Origin: Mycobacterium botniense
GTDB taxonomy: Bacteria > Actinomycetota > Actinomycetes > Mycobacteriales > Mycobacteriaceae
NCBI RefSeq assembly: GCF_010723305.1
Contig: NZ_BLKW01000002.1
Coordinates: 186,001-250,000, forward strand
Reading direction: 5' to 3'
DNA length: 64,000 bases
Below the pieces are notes generated by a model that did no database searches, was not told the DNA's origin, and saw nothing but the letters and a program-made list of their open reading frames with translations. How positions within the stretch are numbered: the stretch's first letter is position 1; each line of letters starts with the position of its first letter. Position numbers and translations under genes: made by a program. This document shows, in pieces, positions 9,513-22,469 of this stretch.

Positions 9513-9995
9513 TCAGCCCTTGTCGATAATGTGCTCGACCCCGGCGATGCCCTCTTCGGTGCCGATCACCACGAGGACATCTCCGGCGCGCAGCACCTCC
9601 GTCGGCGCCGGCGACGGAATCACGTTTTTGTCGCGCACAATCGCCACGATCGAGGCGCCGGTGCGGGTGCGCGCGCAGGTCTCGCCCAGCGGGCGGTCCA
9701 CAAACCGGCTGCCCGGTTCGATGTCGACCTGGCCGACATCGAGTCCGGGAACTTCGCGGGTCAGCTCGGTGAACCGTTCGGCGATCCGCGGCGCGCCCAG
9801 GATCTGGGCGACGGCGTCAGCCTCGTCGTCAGTGAGGTAAAAGACCGGCCGAGCCTGGTCGGGGTCGTCGCGGGGATACAGGCAGACCTCGAAGTCGCCG
9901 CTGCGGCGGGCGACGATGCCGACCCGGTCACCGTTGCGGGTGGTGAACTCATACCGCACACCGATGCCCGGCAGCCGTACCTCCTTGACATCCAT
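9513..9995 (-). CDS. TrkA-C domain regulatory subunit of the antiporter (Rv3237c, KhtT-like)
   Basis: 160 residues, the length I recall for Rv3237c. The N-terminal part (MDVKEVRLPGIGVRYEF) resembles KhtT-type regulators; the C-terminal third is a TrkA-C (RCK-C) domain (TGASIVAIVRDKNVIPSP, then AGDVLVVIGTEEGI) expected to bind a small ligand and gate the adjacent antiporter. The ATG at 9995 has GAAGGA upstream and is preferred over an in-frame start at 10031. First gene of a two-gene unit with the antiporter. Soluble and cytoplasmic. Confidence 0.85.
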   Translation of the reverse strand: MDVKEVRLPGIGVRYEFTTRNGDRVGIVARRSGDFEVCLYPRDDPDQARPVFYLTDDEADAVAQILGAPRIAERFTELTREVPGLDVGQVDIEPGSRFVDRPLGETCARTRTGASIVAIVRDKNVIPSPAPTEVLRAGDVLVVIGTEEGIAGVEHIIDKG

Positions 9996-10131
9996 GCACC
10001 AATCCTTCACGACGGGCTGCGAGAGCGGCAATTCAGCGCATCCACAGACCGGTCCGGCGGGTGCCGGTCCGCCGAGAACCCGCTGCGCGCACCGAGGAAC
10101 ACCTCAGCGGAGCGGGCCAAAAGTTAGTGTC

Positions 10132-10156
10132 GCGAAACCGATTTCGATGGTTTCGC
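10132..10156 (-). terminator. Probable transcription terminator after secA1
   Basis: GCGAAACC (10132-10139) pairs perfectly with GGTTTCGC (10149-10156), loop 9 nt, beginning 15 nt beyond the secA1 stop codon on the minus strand. The minus-strand sequence after the stem has only a short T run (CTTTT), so termination may be imperfect, as is usual in mycobacteria. Confidence 0.55.
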
Positions 10157-10170
10157 AGGTCTGCGCGACG

Positions 10171-13005
<2,835 letters not shown>

Positions 13006-13136
13006 AGCTGGTCCCCTATGGGTCGAACGGATCCGTCGGACAAATCTCGCGGAATCCATCCTAGGTGACATCGTGTTGCGGACAGCCGTCAACGACCGGT
13101 GTCGGCATCCCGGCCGGCCCGGCGGCCCGGCCGGCC

Positions 13137-13832
13137 TCAGGCGAGCCTGATCAGACCGTAGTCGTAGGCGTGACGGCGGTAGACGACCGACGGCCGGTCG
13201 GTGTCCTTATCGTGAAACAGGAAGAAATCGTGGCCGACGAGCTCCATTTCGTAGAGCGCGTCATCGACCGACATCGGCGTGGCCGGGTGCTCCTTGACCC
13301 GCACGATCCGGCCCGGCTCGTGGTCGGTGACGGCGACGTCCAACCCGGGTGACTCCGTGGGTTGGATCCCGGTACTGGCGGGGTCGTGATCCGGCGGTGT
13401 CACCGCCGCGGCGACCTCGCACAGTGACACGGGGGTTTTGTCGCCGTAGTGGACTTTGCGGCGATCGTTGACCCGGCGCAACCGGTTCTCCAACTTGTTG
13501 ACAGCGGTCTCGAACGCGGCGTAGAAGCTGTTCGCGCAGGCTTCGCCGCGCACGACCGGTCCGCGGCCGCGTGCCGTGATTTCCACGTGCTGACAGAATT
13601 TGCGCTGGCGGCGGTTGGGTTCATGCTCGAGTTCGACGTCAAAAAGGTAGATGGTCCGGTCGAACCGCTCCAAACGGGCAAGTTTCTGCGAGACGTAGGT
13701 GCGGTAGTGATCGGGAATCTCGACGTTGCGGCCCGTGACGACGACCTTGGCGCGGGGCACCCGTTCATCGCGCTCCTGAACCCCAGCTCCTGGCCCCTGA
13801 TCGGAATCCACGGTTTGCCTCGACATGCGCAT
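13137..13832 (-). CDS. hpf: Ribosome hibernation promoting factor, long form
   Basis: Binds the decoding centre of idle 70S ribosomes and stabilises or dimerises them in stationary phase. About 231 residues, long-form architecture: N-terminal RaiA/HPF domain ([26 protein letters not shown]) and a C-terminal dimerisation domain ([32 protein letters not shown] then [14 protein letters not shown]). A middle linker of about 45 residues is poorly conserved. Corresponds to Rv3241c. TTG 13835, ATG 13832 and ATG 13826 are all possible starts; the difference does not affect the domain. It ends 131 bp upstream of secA1 and is probably a separate unit. Confidence 0.93.
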   Translation of the reverse strand: MRMSRQTVDSDQGPGAGVQERDERVPRAKVVVTGRNVEIPDHYRTYVSQKLARLERFDRTIYLFDVELEHEPNRRQRKFCQHVEITARGRGPVVRGEACANSFYAAFETAVNKLENRLRRVNDRRKVHYGDKTPVSLCEVAAAVTPPDHDPASTGIQPTESPGLDVAVTDHEPGRIVRVKEHPATPMSVDDALYEMELVGHDFFLFHDKDTDRPSVVYRRHAYDYGLIRLA

Positions 13833-14124
13833 CAACTCGTCTCTTCTCCCTCAGCACGCACAGGGCGTGTCCCGGCTTGCCATATCCGTCCGGCGGGAGT
13901 TGCGCAATCGCCCGCAGTCCACCCGCCGGTGACAGGTATCGACAATCACCTCCTAGCGCTATCGGTGAAATGGCGCTCAACCGCGGAGGATGTGTGGCCG
14001 TGCGGCCTTCACGGGTGTCTAGCTCGACGGTAGCCGGTGTTCACCTGGACGTGCTAGTGCTTTCCCGGACCTGTTGCACGTTATTCACGTCCGCAAGCCT
14101 GACAGGTGGCGCGCCGGGTTGGGC

Positions 14125-14763
14125 TCATGCCGCCGCCAGGGTGAGCACCCCGGTCACTTGCAGGCCGGCCGACCGCAGGACGCGGACCGACTCGCGCGCG
14201 GTCGCGCCGGTAGTGACGATGTCATCGACGAGCAGCACCTCGCCGGTTTCGGGCAAAGCCCGCTGTCGCAGCCGCACTCGGCCCGCGATATTGCGCTCAC
14301 GGGCGGCGGTGCCCAGGCCGACTGAGTCGCGGGCTGAGGCCGTCATCCGCAACGCCGCGATCACGGTGATCTGCGGGTGCCGCGCCACCGCGGTGGCCGC
14401 CATGCGGCAGACGGGGTCACCGCCGCGGCGCCGCGCCGCCCACCGTCGCGTCGGTGCGGGCACGAGCGTCAGCGGGGTTTGCACCATACCCCAGACCAGC
14501 AGCCGGTGCACACCGAGGGCCAGGGCGCGCGCCAGCGGTGCGATGAGGTCGGAGCGGCCGTGCTCTTTCATCGCGACGATGGCGCGCCGCCGCGCGCCGG
14601 CGTACCGCCCGAGGGCAAACACCGGCACGTGCGGGTCGATGCGCGGGCTGACCACGCGCGGCTGGTCGGGCCCGACCTCGAACTGCCGGGCGCAGGTGTC
14701 GCACCAGCGGGTGGCCGGTGCACCGCAGCCGCCGCATTCCAGCGGAAGGACCAGATCGAGCAC
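14125..14763 (-). CDS. ComF-type phosphoribosyltransferase-like protein
   Basis: 212 residues, like Rv3242c. An N-terminal zinc-ribbon (CGGCGAP then CDTCARQF) is followed by a type-I phosphoribosyltransferase fold whose PRPP loop is VLLVDDIVTTGATA. ComF proteins assist DNA uptake in naturally competent bacteria, but the biochemical role in mycobacteria is not established. The GTG at 14763 gives the LDLVLPLECGGCG start; the open frame upstream is not conserved. It lies 92 bp after lpqB, so read-through from mtrAB-lpqB is possible. I recall an additional gene, Rv3243c, between these two in M. tuberculosis; it is not present here. Confidence 0.85.
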   Translation of the reverse strand: MLDLVLPLECGGCGAPATRWCDTCARQFEVGPDQPRVVSPRIDPHVPVFALGRYAGARRRAIVAMKEHGRSDLIAPLARALALGVHRLLVWGMVQTPLTLVPAPTRRWAARRRGGDPVCRMAATAVARHPQITVIAALRMTASARDSVGLGTAARERNIAGRVRLRQRALPETGEVLLVDDIVTTGATARESVRVLRSAGLQVTGVLTLAAA

Positions 14764-14855
14764 GGCTGCAGTGTGCCGCGCCGGGGTGACAGCGCCACCC
14801 CCCGCCGGCTGGCCGGACACCGCCGGGCACCGCCGGCCGCTCCCCGGTGCACCGC

Positions 14856-16664
14856 TCAGCCCGGCAGCACCGGCACCGCCCCCGGCACCGCGAACCCGGG
14901 CACCTCCGACCAGATTTGCTCGCTTTCTGCGGCGGAACTGGACAACTGCACCACCCCGCGCGGATCAGCCACATATACCGTCGACGGGTTCGCCGCGATC
15001 GTTGAGACCGGAGTCTGCAAACCCCGGTTGGGCGCATCGGAGTTCACCCCGTCCAGGTTCACATACGACACCGGATGGGTAGGGTCGGTGCGGCTCACCA
15101 CGATGTCGTCGCCGGTCCGCCACGACAACGACACCACCGAAGAGCCCAGCCCGAACCCCAGCCGTCGCGGGTAGGTCAGCGCGAACTGACCCGCCTGCGT
15201 TTGTTCGACACTGGCCAGGATCACCTGCCCCTGGATGACCATCGCCGCCCGCGTCCCGTCCCGGGACAACTGCAGCTCAGCGATCGGACCCGGGAAGCGG
15301 CTGGACACCGCACCGGAATCGACCGGAATGCGCGCCGGCTGCCCGGAGGCTGGTTCGGCGAAGGCGCGCAGCACAGTGTTGCCGTCGACAACCACCCACA
15401 CCGCGTTGTCAAGCGACCAGCTGGGCCGCGACAGGGTGTGACCGTCTGCGGCCTGCACCGCCTCACCGCCCAGATTGCCGATCCACAGGGAATCGGCCCT
15501 ATCCGGAGCACCGGGCCGCTGGGTCACCACCGACGCCACCTGATGCCCATCGCGTGACACTGTGGCGGCGGTCTGATCCGGCGTGCGCCCGAACGCTCCC
15601 GGCACCGGGGCGGAATGCTGTCCGTCCAGCGCTACCAGCGAACCGCCCACCAGCGCGTGCACTCCGGCGCCGGCGCCGTCGGCCATACCCGGATCGGTGG
15701 CCGCCACATCAGATGTCGTCCACCCGTCGGCGAACCGGTCATCGAGCGGCGCACCATCGGCGTTGATCACATACGGCCCCTTGATATCAGCGCGGGCCAG
15801 TGTCCAAATGATTTGTGCAGCAACCAAAAGCCGGCTGTGCGGGTCCGTGGTAGACAGGTTCTGCAGATCCACCCGTGCCCCGGCGTAACCACGGCCCACG
15901 CCGCTCTTCCCGCCGTCGGCGCGGGTGACCGGACCGCTCAGCCGCAGCGGCGGCGCGAGCAGATTGTGCACGGCGTGGGCCATCTCCGGACGCGGACCGG
16001 CGATCAGCTTCGAAACCAGCTCAGTGCCCAGCTGATCGCGGTCGGCCACCGCGATATAGCGGGGGTCGGGAACCATGGTTTTACCGGTAGGGTCGGCGAA
16101 ATAGAGAATGTGGCGCTTGTAGGTCGCCTGAAACTGCTGCCAGTCCAAGAACACGCCGTTCGGTAACCGGTTGATGCGCCATCCGCCCGTCGTCTTCACC
16201 AGTTCAATCGGTCCCGGGTCCGGCAGCGCGCCCTCGGCGGTCTCGAACACGCCCATGTCGGAAAGAGATCCGAGAATATCAGCTCGCATGGTTACTAAAA
16301 CCCGTTCCGCGCCACGGGTTTCGACGAACACCACATGGTCTATCAGCAGCGCGCTTCCCCCATCATCCCACGCATTCGATGCCGACTGGGTGAGAAACTG
16401 GCGAGCCGCCAGGTGCCGGTTCGCCGGATCTGCTGTGGCCTTGAGGAATTCGCGCAGCACCATGTCGGGATCCATACCCGGGGTGGGTTTGGGCAGGTTC
16501 GACGGAGCCGCGCGTTCCACCGTGCCAATGGCCTGCGGCGCCGACGAGCTGGGCACTCCGGCACAGCCCGCCAGCAGCACCGCGGAAAACAGCACAGTGG
16601 CCAGCCACCGCCCGGCGACGGTGCGGGCCGCAACGGCGCGGGCCGCGCAATCGGGCCGCCGCAC
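14856..16664 (-). CDS. lpqB: Lipoprotein LpqB, accessory to the MtrAB two-component system
   Basis: 602-residue exported lipoprotein. A signal peptide with lipobox LLAGC places the acylated Cys at residue 33. The first half contains LpqB N-terminal and GerMN-type regions; the second half is a beta-propeller-like repeat. LpqB is reported to interact with the extracellular part of MtrB and to influence MtrA phosphorylation, cell division and antibiotic sensitivity. Its GTG start shares one base with the mtrB stop codon (TAGTG), so the three genes are translated from one message. No truncation seen. Confidence 0.94.
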   Translation of the reverse strand: MRRPDCAARAVAARTVAGRWLATVLFSAVLLAGCAGVPSSSAPQAIGTVERAAPSNLPKPTPGMDPDMVLREFLKATADPANRHLAARQFLTQSASNAWDDGGSALLIDHVVFVETRGAERVLVTMRADILGSLSDMGVFETAEGALPDPGPIELVKTTGGWRINRLPNGVFLDWQQFQATYKRHILYFADPTGKTMVPDPRYIAVADRDQLGTELVSKLIAGPRPEMAHAVHNLLAPPLRLSGPVTRADGGKSGVGRGYAGARVDLQNLSTTDPHSRLLVAAQIIWTLARADIKGPYVINADGAPLDDRFADGWTTSDVAATDPGMADGAGAGVHALVGGSLVALDGQHSAPVPGAFGRTPDQTAATVSRDGHQVASVVTQRPGAPDRADSLWIGNLGGEAVQAADGHTLSRPSWSLDNAVWVVVDGNTVLRAFAEPASGQPARIPVDSGAVSSRFPGPIAELQLSRDGTRAAMVIQGQVILASVEQTQAGQFALTYPRRLGFGLGSSVVSLSWRTGDDIVVSRTDPTHPVSYVNLDGVNSDAPNRGLQTPVSTIAANPSTVYVADPRGVVQLSSSAAESEQIWSEVPGFAVPGAVPVLPG

Positions 16665-18316
16665 TAACCGCTCCTTTCGGCGTGCTCCCGCCGGCGGTGC
16701 GGACCCGGTTCGGGAGCAATCGGTTTCAGCGGAAGGGGGCTGGTGGTGACCTTGTGTCCGCGAACCAGCGGAAGTGTCAGCCGGAAGCAGGCACCCTTAC
16801 CCGGCTCCCCCCACGCCTCCAGCCGGCCCTGATGCAGCCGCGCGTCCTCGAGGCTGATCGCCAGCCCCAGCCCGGTGCCACCGGAGCGCCGCACCCGCGA
16901 AGGGTCCGAGCGCCAGAACCGGCTGAATACCAGTTTCTCCTCGCCGGGCCGCAGCCCGACGCCGTAGTCGCGCACCGTGACCGCGACGGTGTCCTCGTCG
17001 GCGGCCATCCGGATCCGCACCGGCTTGTGCTCGGCGTGGTCGATCGCGTTGGCAATCAGGTTGCGCAGAATGCGTTCGACCCGCCGCGCATCGACTTCGG
17101 CTATTACTTGGGTCTCGGGCATGTCCACGATCAGCTTGACGCCGGCTTCCTCGGCTAGATGGCCCACATTGCCCAGTGCGCTTTTGACCGTTGCGCGCAA
17201 ATCGACCGATTCGACCGACAGCTCCGCCACCCCCGCATCATGGCGGGAGATTTCCAGCAGGTCATTGAGCAGTGACTCGAAGCGGTCCAGCTCGCTGACC
17301 AGCAGCTCGGTGGAGCGTCGCAGTGCCGGGTCGAGGTCATCGCTGTGGTCATAAATCAAGTCGGCGGCCATCCGCACCGTGGTCAACGGTGTGCGCAGTT
17401 CATGGCTGACATCGGACGTGAAGCGCCGCTGCAGGTTGCCGAACTCCTCGAGCTGGGTGATCTGCCGCGACAGACTTTCGGCCATATCGTTGAACGACAC
17501 CGCCAGCCGAGCCATATCGTCTTCGCCGCGCACCGGCATCCGCTCGGAAAGGTGTCCCTCAGCGAACCGTTCAGCGATCCGCGACGCCTGCCGGACCGGC
17601 ACCACCACCTGGCGGGACACCAGCAGCGCGATGGCCGCGAACAACCCCAGCAGCACCAGCCCGCCGGTGGCGATGGTGCCGCGCACCAGCGCAATGGTGG
17701 CCTGCTCGTTGTTGAGCGGATAGATCAGGTACAGCTCCAGGTTGGTGACCCGGGACGACGTCGGCGTGCCGATGATCAGCGCCGGCCCGGAAAACGCCTC
17801 GGTGTGCACCGTCGCGTATTGGTAGGCCACCTGCCCGGCCTTCACGAAATCGCGCAACGCCGAAGGCACTTGGTCGATCGGTCCGGCCGTGGTCGCGGCG
17901 CGGGGCCCGTCACCGGGGACCACCAGCGCAGCGTCGAAGGCGCCGGCGAGCCCCGGTCCCAGGGCCGGGTCGGTTTTGGATGTCAAGGTGTTGCGGGCAA
18001 GTTGCAGACTGCTGTCGAGCGACCGTGCCTCCTCACCGCTGACAATCCCGCTGACGGTGTTGCGTGCCCGTTCGATTTGCTCGGTGGCGGCCTTGAGCTT
18101 GACATCAAGTACGCGGTTGGTGACCTGACTCGTCAGCACGAACCCGAGCACCAAGATCACCGCGAGCGAAAGGCCCAAGGTGAGCGACACCACCCGTAAC
18201 TGCAACGAGCGCCGCCAGGCAACGGCAACGGCCCGCCGCAACGCACTCATACCGCGGGTCAACGGGCCGGAACGGCCCCACCGACTGCGAAGGCGCCGCC
18301 TCGAGCCCAGGATCAC
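16664..18316 (-). CDS. mtrB: Sensor histidine kinase MtrB
   Basis: 550-residue membrane kinase of the MtrA-MtrB system that coordinates DNA replication, cell division and cell-wall hydrolase expression. Two transmembrane helices (about 41-63 and 206-230) flank an extracellular sensor of about 140 residues. HAMP, HisKA with the phospho-acceptor in VSHELRTP (His about 305), N-box [12 protein letters not shown], and G-boxes [11 protein letters not shown] and GGTGLGLAI follow. The GTG at 18316 gives the expected [11 protein letters not shown] start. It lies 49 bp after mtrA and overlaps lpqB by one base. Confidence 0.97.
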   Translation of the reverse strand: MILGSRRRLRSRWGRSGPLTRGMSALRRAVAVAWRRSLQLRVVSLTLGLSLAVILVLGFVLTSQVTNRVLDVKLKAATEQIERARNTVSGIVSGEEARSLDSSLQLARNTLTSKTDPALGPGLAGAFDAALVVPGDGPRAATTAGPIDQVPSALRDFVKAGQVAYQYATVHTEAFSGPALIIGTPTSSRVTNLELYLIYPLNNEQATIALVRGTIATGGLVLLGLFAAIALLVSRQVVVPVRQASRIAERFAEGHLSERMPVRGEDDMARLAVSFNDMAESLSRQITQLEEFGNLQRRFTSDVSHELRTPLTTVRMAADLIYDHSDDLDPALRRSTELLVSELDRFESLLNDLLEISRHDAGVAELSVESVDLRATVKSALGNVGHLAEEAGVKLIVDMPETQVIAEVDARRVERILRNLIANAIDHAEHKPVRIRMAADEDTVAVTVRDYGVGLRPGEEKLVFSRFWRSDPSRVRRSGGTGLGLAISLEDARLHQGRLEAWGEPGKGACFRLTLPLVRGHKVTTSPLPLKPIAPEPGPHRRREHAERSG

Positions 18317-18365
18317 CGGCGCCGCTCCTCCGCATCGCTGCGGTCTGCACCGTCGCCGGTGCCGA

Positions 18366-19052
18366 TCACGGGGGTCCGGCCTTGTATCCCACTCCTCGAA
18401 CGGTCAGTACTACCTGCGGGTTTTCCGGATCTTTCTCCACCTTGGCCCGCAACCGCTGGACATGCACGTTCACCAAACGGGTGTCCGCGGGATGACGGTA
18501 TCCCCACACCTGTTCGAGCAGCACATCACGAGTAAACACCTGCCGCGGTTTGCGTGCCAGCGCCACGAGCAAATCGAATTCCAGGGGCGTCAGCGAGATC
18601 TGCTCGCCATTGCGGGTGACCTTGTGCGCCGGGACGTCGATATCCACGTCGCCGATCGACAGCATCTCGGCGGGCTCGTCGTCGTTGCGCCGCAACCGCG
18701 CCCGCACCCGCGCGACCAGTTCTTTCGGTTTGAACGGTTTCATGATGTAGTCGTCGGCGCCCGACTCCAGGCCCAGCACCACGTCAACGGTGTCGGTCTT
18801 GGCGGTCAGCATCACGATCGGAACCCCGGAGTCCGCGCGCAACACCCGGCACACGTCGATACCGTTCATACCGGGCAGCATCAAATCCAGCAGGACCAGG
18901 TCGGGGCGCAACTCACGCACCGCAGTGAGCGCCTGGCTGCCGTCGCCGATGACCGCAGTGTCGAAACCCTCCCCGCGCAGCACAATGGTCAGCATCTCGG
19001 CGAGCGAAGCGTCGTCATCGACGACGAGAATCCTTTGCCTCATGGTGTCCAT
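18366..19052 (-). CDS. mtrA: Response regulator MtrA
   Basis: 228-residue OmpR-family regulator, exactly the length I recall for M. tuberculosis MtrA. Receiver domain with acidic pocket VVDDD, phosphorylated Asp in [13 protein letters not shown] and Lys in [11 protein letters not shown]-terminal winged helix with [16 protein letters not shown] and [16 protein letters not shown]. It regulates cell-division and cell-wall genes (for example ripA, and dnaA in M. tuberculosis). The ATG at 19052 ([11 protein letters not shown]) is the conserved start, although an in-frame start lies 21 bases upstream. First gene of the mtrA-mtrB-lpqB unit. Confidence 0.98.
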   Translation of the reverse strand: MDTMRQRILVVDDDASLAEMLTIVLRGEGFDTAVIGDGSQALTAVRELRPDLVLLDLMLPGMNGIDVCRVLRADSGVPIVMLTAKTDTVDVVLGLESGADDYIMKPFKPKELVARVRARLRRNDDEPAEMLSIGDVDIDVPAHKVTRNGEQISLTPLEFDLLVALARKPRQVFTRDVLLEQVWGYRHPADTRLVNVHVQRLRAKVEKDPENPQVVLTVRGVGYKAGPP

Positions 19053-19157
19053 GGTGTCACCAGATCGCGACAAAACTCAGGTACTACACGCGCGTTTCTT
19101 CGACGACCCGGCCGAATCTGTCGGCCGAGCCGCCGGCCGGCCGGCGCGGAACCCTCG

Positions 19158-19790
19158 TCAGCCGCCCCACAGGGTCCCGGCCAGCCGGCCAGGGTCGACG
19201 CCGGCGTCGACGACCAACCAGCGCCCGCCCCACCCGCTGGCCGCCAAAGCCGCATAAACCATGCCGGTGCGCTGCTGCAGACCCTCATCGTGTTCGTAGA
19301 AGTCACGTGGCCGGTTTGCCTCCCGCTCGGCTCGGCGCCGGGCCCGCTCACCAGCCAGTTCAGTTGAAACATCAAGCAACACTTGTAAATTCGGCTTAGG
19401 TAGCTGCAGCCGGTGGTATTCGATGTCGTGCACCCAGGCCACCACCTCGCCGGTCGCTTCCTGACGCAGACGCGCCGCGCTGTATGCGGCGTTGGAGGCC
19501 ACGTAGCGGTCGAGGATCACCACGTCATGGCGGCGGCACAATTCGCTGATGTGCGCCTTCGCTTCGGCGCGGTCGAAGGCGAACAGCAGCGCCATCGCAT
19601 ACACCGAAGACGCCAGATCACCGTGCCGGCCGTGCAGCGCCTCGCCGGCGATATCGGCCGCCACCGAGTGCCCATAGCGCGGGAACGCCAACGTCGCGAC
19701 CGAGGTTCCGGCAGCCTCGAACGCCGCCCGCAGCCCGTCCGTCAGGGTGCGTTTACCGGCGCCGTCCACCCCTTCGATCGCGATCAACAC
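19158..19790 (-). CDS. tmk: Thymidylate kinase
   Basis: Phosphorylates dTMP to dTDP using ATP; essential for dTTP supply. 210 residues. P-loop GVDGAGKRT at residues 7-15, a DRY-type motif LDRYVASNAAYSAAR, and a lid region rich in Arg (LAGERARRRAEREANRPRDF) as in mycobacterial enzymes. The GTG at 19790 is seven bases after a TAGGCT -10-like hexamer, so the message is probably leaderless. It lies between sahH and mtrA, all on the minus strand. Confidence 0.95.
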   Translation of the reverse strand: MLIAIEGVDGAGKRTLTDGLRAAFEAAGTSVATLAFPRYGHSVAADIAGEALHGRHGDLASSVYAMALLFAFDRAEAKAHISELCRRHDVVILDRYVASNAAYSAARLRQEATGEVVAWVHDIEYHRLQLPKPNLQVLLDVSTELAGERARRRAEREANRPRDFYEHDEGLQQRTGMVYAALAASGWGGRWLVVDAGVDPGRLAGTLWGG

Positions 19791-19797
19791 TGACGCG

Positions 19798-19803
19798 AGC
19801 CTA
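19798..19803 (-). promoter_or_regulatory. Putative leaderless promoter -10 of tmk
   Basis: TAGGCT (minus strand) is followed by seven bases and then the GTG start of tmk. This spacing puts the transcription start at or next to the start codon, a common mycobacterial arrangement. No convincing -35 box was identified. Confidence 0.4.
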
Positions 19804-19823
19804 GCGCCCCGCCGCCCGGGCGC

Positions 19824-21296
19824 TCAGTAACGATAGTGATCGGCTTTATACGGCCCGTCGACGTCGACGCCGATGTATTCGGCCTGCTCTTTGGTGAGCT
19901 TGGTCAGCTTGCCGCCAAGCGCCTCGACGTGGATGCGGGCAACCTTCTCGTCGAGGTGCTTGGGCAACCGGTACACCTCGTTGTCGTACTCGTCGTGCTT
20001 GGTCCACAGCTCGATCTGGGCGATCACCTGGTTGGAGAAACTGTTGCTCATGACGAACGAGGGGTGCCCCGTCGCGTTACCCAAGTTCAGCAGCCGGCCT
20101 TCGGAGAGCACGATGATCGAGCGGCCGGTGTCGGGGAAGGTCCACTGGTCGACCTGCGGCTTGATGGTGGTCTTGATCGCTCCGGAACGTTCCAGCGCGG
20201 CCATCTGGATCTCGTTGTCGAAGTGGCCGATGTTGCCGAGGATGGCCTGATCCTTCATCCGCCGCATGTGCTCGAGCGTGATGATGTCCTTATTGCCGGT
20301 CGCGGTGACGACGATATCCGCCTGGTCGATGACATCGTCGACCGTCTTGACCTCGTAGCCCTCCATCAACGCCTGCAGCGCGTTGATGGGATCGATCTCG
20401 GTGACGGTGACCCGGGCGCCCTGGCCTTTCATCGCCTCCGCGCAGCCCTTCCCGACGTCGCCGTAGCCGCAAATCAGCACGCTTTTGCCGCCGATGAGCA
20501 CATCGGTGCCGCGGTTGATGCCGTCGATCAGCGAGTGCCGGCAGCCATATTTGTTGTCGAATTTGGATTTGGTCACCGAGTCGTTGACGTTGATCGCCGG
20601 GAATTTCAGCTCCCCGGCCGCGGCGTACTGGTAGAGCCGCAGCACACCGGTGGTGGTCTCCTCGGTGACACCCCGGACCGACTCGGCGATCCTCGTCCAC
20701 TTGGTCTTATCGGTCTCGAAACGGTTGCGCAGCCGGTTCAAAAACGCTTTATATTCGGTCGAGTCGTTCTCGTCGGCGGGCGGCACCACGCCGGCCTGCT
20801 CGTACTGCATACCGCGCAACACCATGAGGGTGGCGTCTCCGCCGTCGTCGAGAATCATGTTCGCCGGTTCACCGGGCCAGGTCAGCGCCTGCTCGCAGGC
20901 CCACCAGTACTCGTCAAGTGTTTCGCCCTTCCAGGCGAACACCGAGGTGCCCTTGGGCTCCTCGGGGGTGCCGTGTGGCCCGACGACCACGGCGGCGGCG
21001 GCATGGTCCTGGGTGGAGAAGATGTTGCACGACGCCCACCTGACCTGTGCACCCAGTTCCAGGAGGGTTTCGATCAGCACCGCGGTCTGCACGGTCATAT
21101 GCAGCGACCCCGAAATCCGGGCACCCTTCAGCGGCTTCACGTCGGCGTACTCACGGCGCAGCGACATCAAACCCGGCATTTCGTGCTCGGCCAGGCGGAT
21201 CTCTTTGCGACCGAAGTCCGCCAGCGACAGGTCAGCGACCTTGTATTCGATTCCGTTGCGGACGTCGGCGGTCAGTGTCTTCTCAGTCGTCGTCAT
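19824..21296 (-). CDS. sahH: S-adenosylhomocysteine hydrolase
   Basis: NAD-dependent hydrolysis of S-adenosylhomocysteine to homocysteine and adenosine, recycling the by-product of methylation. 490 residues, matching mycobacterial SahH (about 495), which carries an insertion relative to the shorter bacterial forms. NAD-binding [10 protein letters not shown], substrate segments [20 protein letters not shown] and [16 protein letters not shown] sequence, and the conserved C-terminus YKADHYRY are seen. Start ATG at 21296. No riboswitch-like structure was recognised in the 109-bp upstream gap. Confidence 0.97.
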   Translation of the reverse strand: MTTTEKTLTADVRNGIEYKVADLSLADFGRKEIRLAEHEMPGLMSLRREYADVKPLKGARISGSLHMTVQTAVLIETLLELGAQVRWASCNIFSTQDHAAAAVVVGPHGTPEEPKGTSVFAWKGETLDEYWWACEQALTWPGEPANMILDDGGDATLMVLRGMQYEQAGVVPPADENDSTEYKAFLNRLRNRFETDKTKWTRIAESVRGVTEETTTGVLRLYQYAAAGELKFPAINVNDSVTKSKFDNKYGCRHSLIDGINRGTDVLIGGKSVLICGYGDVGKGCAEAMKGQGARVTVTEIDPINALQALMEGYEVKTVDDVIDQADIVVTATGNKDIITLEHMRRMKDQAILGNIGHFDNEIQMAALERSGAIKTTIKPQVDQWTFPDTGRSIIVLSEGRLLNLGNATGHPSFVMSNSFSNQVIAQIELWTKHDEYDNEVYRLPKHLDEKVARIHVEALGGKLTKLTKEQAEYIGVDVDGPYKADHYRY

Positions 21297-21405
21297 AGTG
21301 AGTACCCAATCGTTAATCGATCCAACTACTTAGCTAACGTACACATTATTGCGCGGGGTGCGGTCCGCCGACGATGTGCCGCACCGGCCGGACGCGCCGC
21401 GAGAC

Positions 21406-22044
21406 CTATGGCTGCGTTGCATCCCGGGCCGGGCGGCCCATCTGATCACAGAAGCCTCCGTAGCGTTCGGCCGCCGGGGTGAACAGGCGCGCCAGGTCGG
21501 CCGCGACGTCGTGATCGGCCTCCGGCGGCATCGACACATAGCTCATCGCCAGCCGCACGATCGCACGCGCCAAAATGCCGGCATCGTCATCACCGGCCTT
21601 GATCCAGCTGTGGGTAAACAGCGCGGTAAGCCGCGCAGAGCAGTGGGCGATGATAGGGGCGCTGTCAGTGGTGATCAGTTGCAGCAGATCGGGTTTGGCG
21701 ACTCCGCTGAGCAGTGAGATCACCAGCGGATCGGCCGCCGATTCGGTGAAGAATGTCCGAAACCCCTGGAGGAATGCGGCGTAGATGTCGCCGACATTGG
21801 CGTTGATCGCATCGCCGACCGCGTCCACCAGGCGGTCGGCCAGCCGCAGGGCATAGCCTTGCGCGAGCCCTTGCCGCGACCCGAACTCGTTGTAGATGGT
21901 CTGCCGGCTGATACCCGCCGCGCGGGCCACATCGGCAAGGGTGATCGCAGACCAGTCGCGGGTCATCAGCAGGTCACGCATGGCGTCCAGCACCGAATCG
22001 CGCAACAGCGCCCGCGACGCTTCGGCGTACGGGACCCGTCTCAC
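21406..22044 (-). CDS. TetR-family regulator of the alkB-rubAB cluster (Rv3249c type)
   Basis: 212-residue TetR regulator. The N-terminal helix-turn-helix is ITLADVARAAGISRQTIYNEFGSR (about residues 29-52, split here only by function), followed by an all-helical ligand domain. Homologues in other mycobacteria and relatives (AlkX) repress alkB and rubredoxin genes and are released by alkane-derived ligands. The GTG at 22044 is chosen because it lies seven bases after a TAGTGT -10-like hexamer and gives the length I recall for Rv3249c (211); ATGs at 22083 and 22098 are alternatives. Palindromes upstream of alkB are candidate targets. Confidence 0.85.
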   Translation of the reverse strand: MRRVPYAEASRALLRDSVLDAMRDLLMTRDWSAITLADVARAAGISRQTIYNEFGSRQGLAQGYALRLADRLVDAVGDAINANVGDIYAAFLQGFRTFFTESAADPLVISLLSGVAKPDLLQLITTDSAPIIAHCSARLTALFTHSWIKAGDDDAGILARAIVRLAMSYVSMPPEADHDVAADLARLFTPAAERYGGFCDQMGRPARDATQP

Positions 22045-22051
22045 GTGCGCG

Positions 22052-22057
22052 ACACTA
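22052..22057 (-). promoter_or_regulatory. Putative leaderless promoter -10 of the TetR gene
   Basis: TAGTGT on the minus strand with seven bases to the GTG at 22044. It lies between the end of rubB and the regulator gene, so the regulator could be expressed separately from alkB-rubAB. Confidence 0.4.
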
Positions 22058-22116
22058 GCGGTGATCGCGCCGCTCCTGCTCATCGCTGCGCTCCGCATCG
22101 CCGCCGGCAGGGCTAC

Positions 22117-22299
22117 TCACGACCGCGCCACCTCCACCATCTCGAAGTCGGATTTGGCCGCGCCGCAGTCCGGGCAGCTCCAATCGTCGGGAATGTCGTC
22201 CCAGCGGGTACCCGGTGCGATGCCGTCGTCCGGCCAGCCCAGCGCCTCGTCGTACTCGAATCCGCACTGGATGCAGCGAAACAGCCGGTAGTCGTTCAT
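22117..22299 (-). CDS. rubB: Rubredoxin RubB
   Basis: 60-residue iron protein, the same length as Rv3250c. Two knuckles hold a single Fe: [13 protein letters not shown] at the N-terminus and [11 protein letters not shown] near the C-terminus. Rubredoxins carry electrons from a reductase to the alkane hydroxylase AlkB. Its ATG overlaps the rubA stop codon (ATGA), so translation is coupled. Last gene of alkB-rubA-rubB. Confidence 0.95.
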   Translation of the reverse strand: MNDYRLFRCIQCGFEYDEALGWPDDGIAPGTRWDDIPDDWSCPDCGAAKSDFEMVEVARS

Positions 22300-22469
22300 G
22301 AGTGTGCTCCTATCGGTTCGAAGTCGACCTTCTCGCGCACCCCGCAGTCTGGACAGCACCAGTCCTGCGGGATGTTCTGCCACGGTGTGCCTGCCGGAAA
22401 ACCCTCCCGTGCAGCACCTTTGGCTTCGTCGTAGACGTAGTCGCAGACGGGACAGCGGTAGGCGGCCAT
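22296..22469 (-). CDS. rubA: Rubredoxin RubA
   Basis: 57 residues: [20 protein letters not shown] at the start and [15 protein letters not shown] near the end. Two Cys-x2-Cys knuckles bind one iron; it is the partner electron carrier of AlkB and RubB. The gene is wedged between its neighbours: the ATG shares one base with the alkB stop (TGATG), and its TGA overlaps the rubB ATG. Corresponds to Rv3251c. Too short to be caught by simple length cut-offs. Confidence 0.95.
   Translation of the reverse strand: MAAYRCPVCDYVYDEAKGAAREGFPAGTPWQNIPQDWCCPDCGVREKVDFEPIGAHS

Noticed and set aside
21297..21405. Possible S-adenosylhomocysteine riboswitch upstream of sahH
   Set aside because: No helical arrangement matching known SAM/SAH riboswitches could be drawn in the 109 bp available.
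19836..21482. 548-codon plus-strand frame opposite sahH
   Set aside because: Antisense shadow; sahH is complete and conserved.
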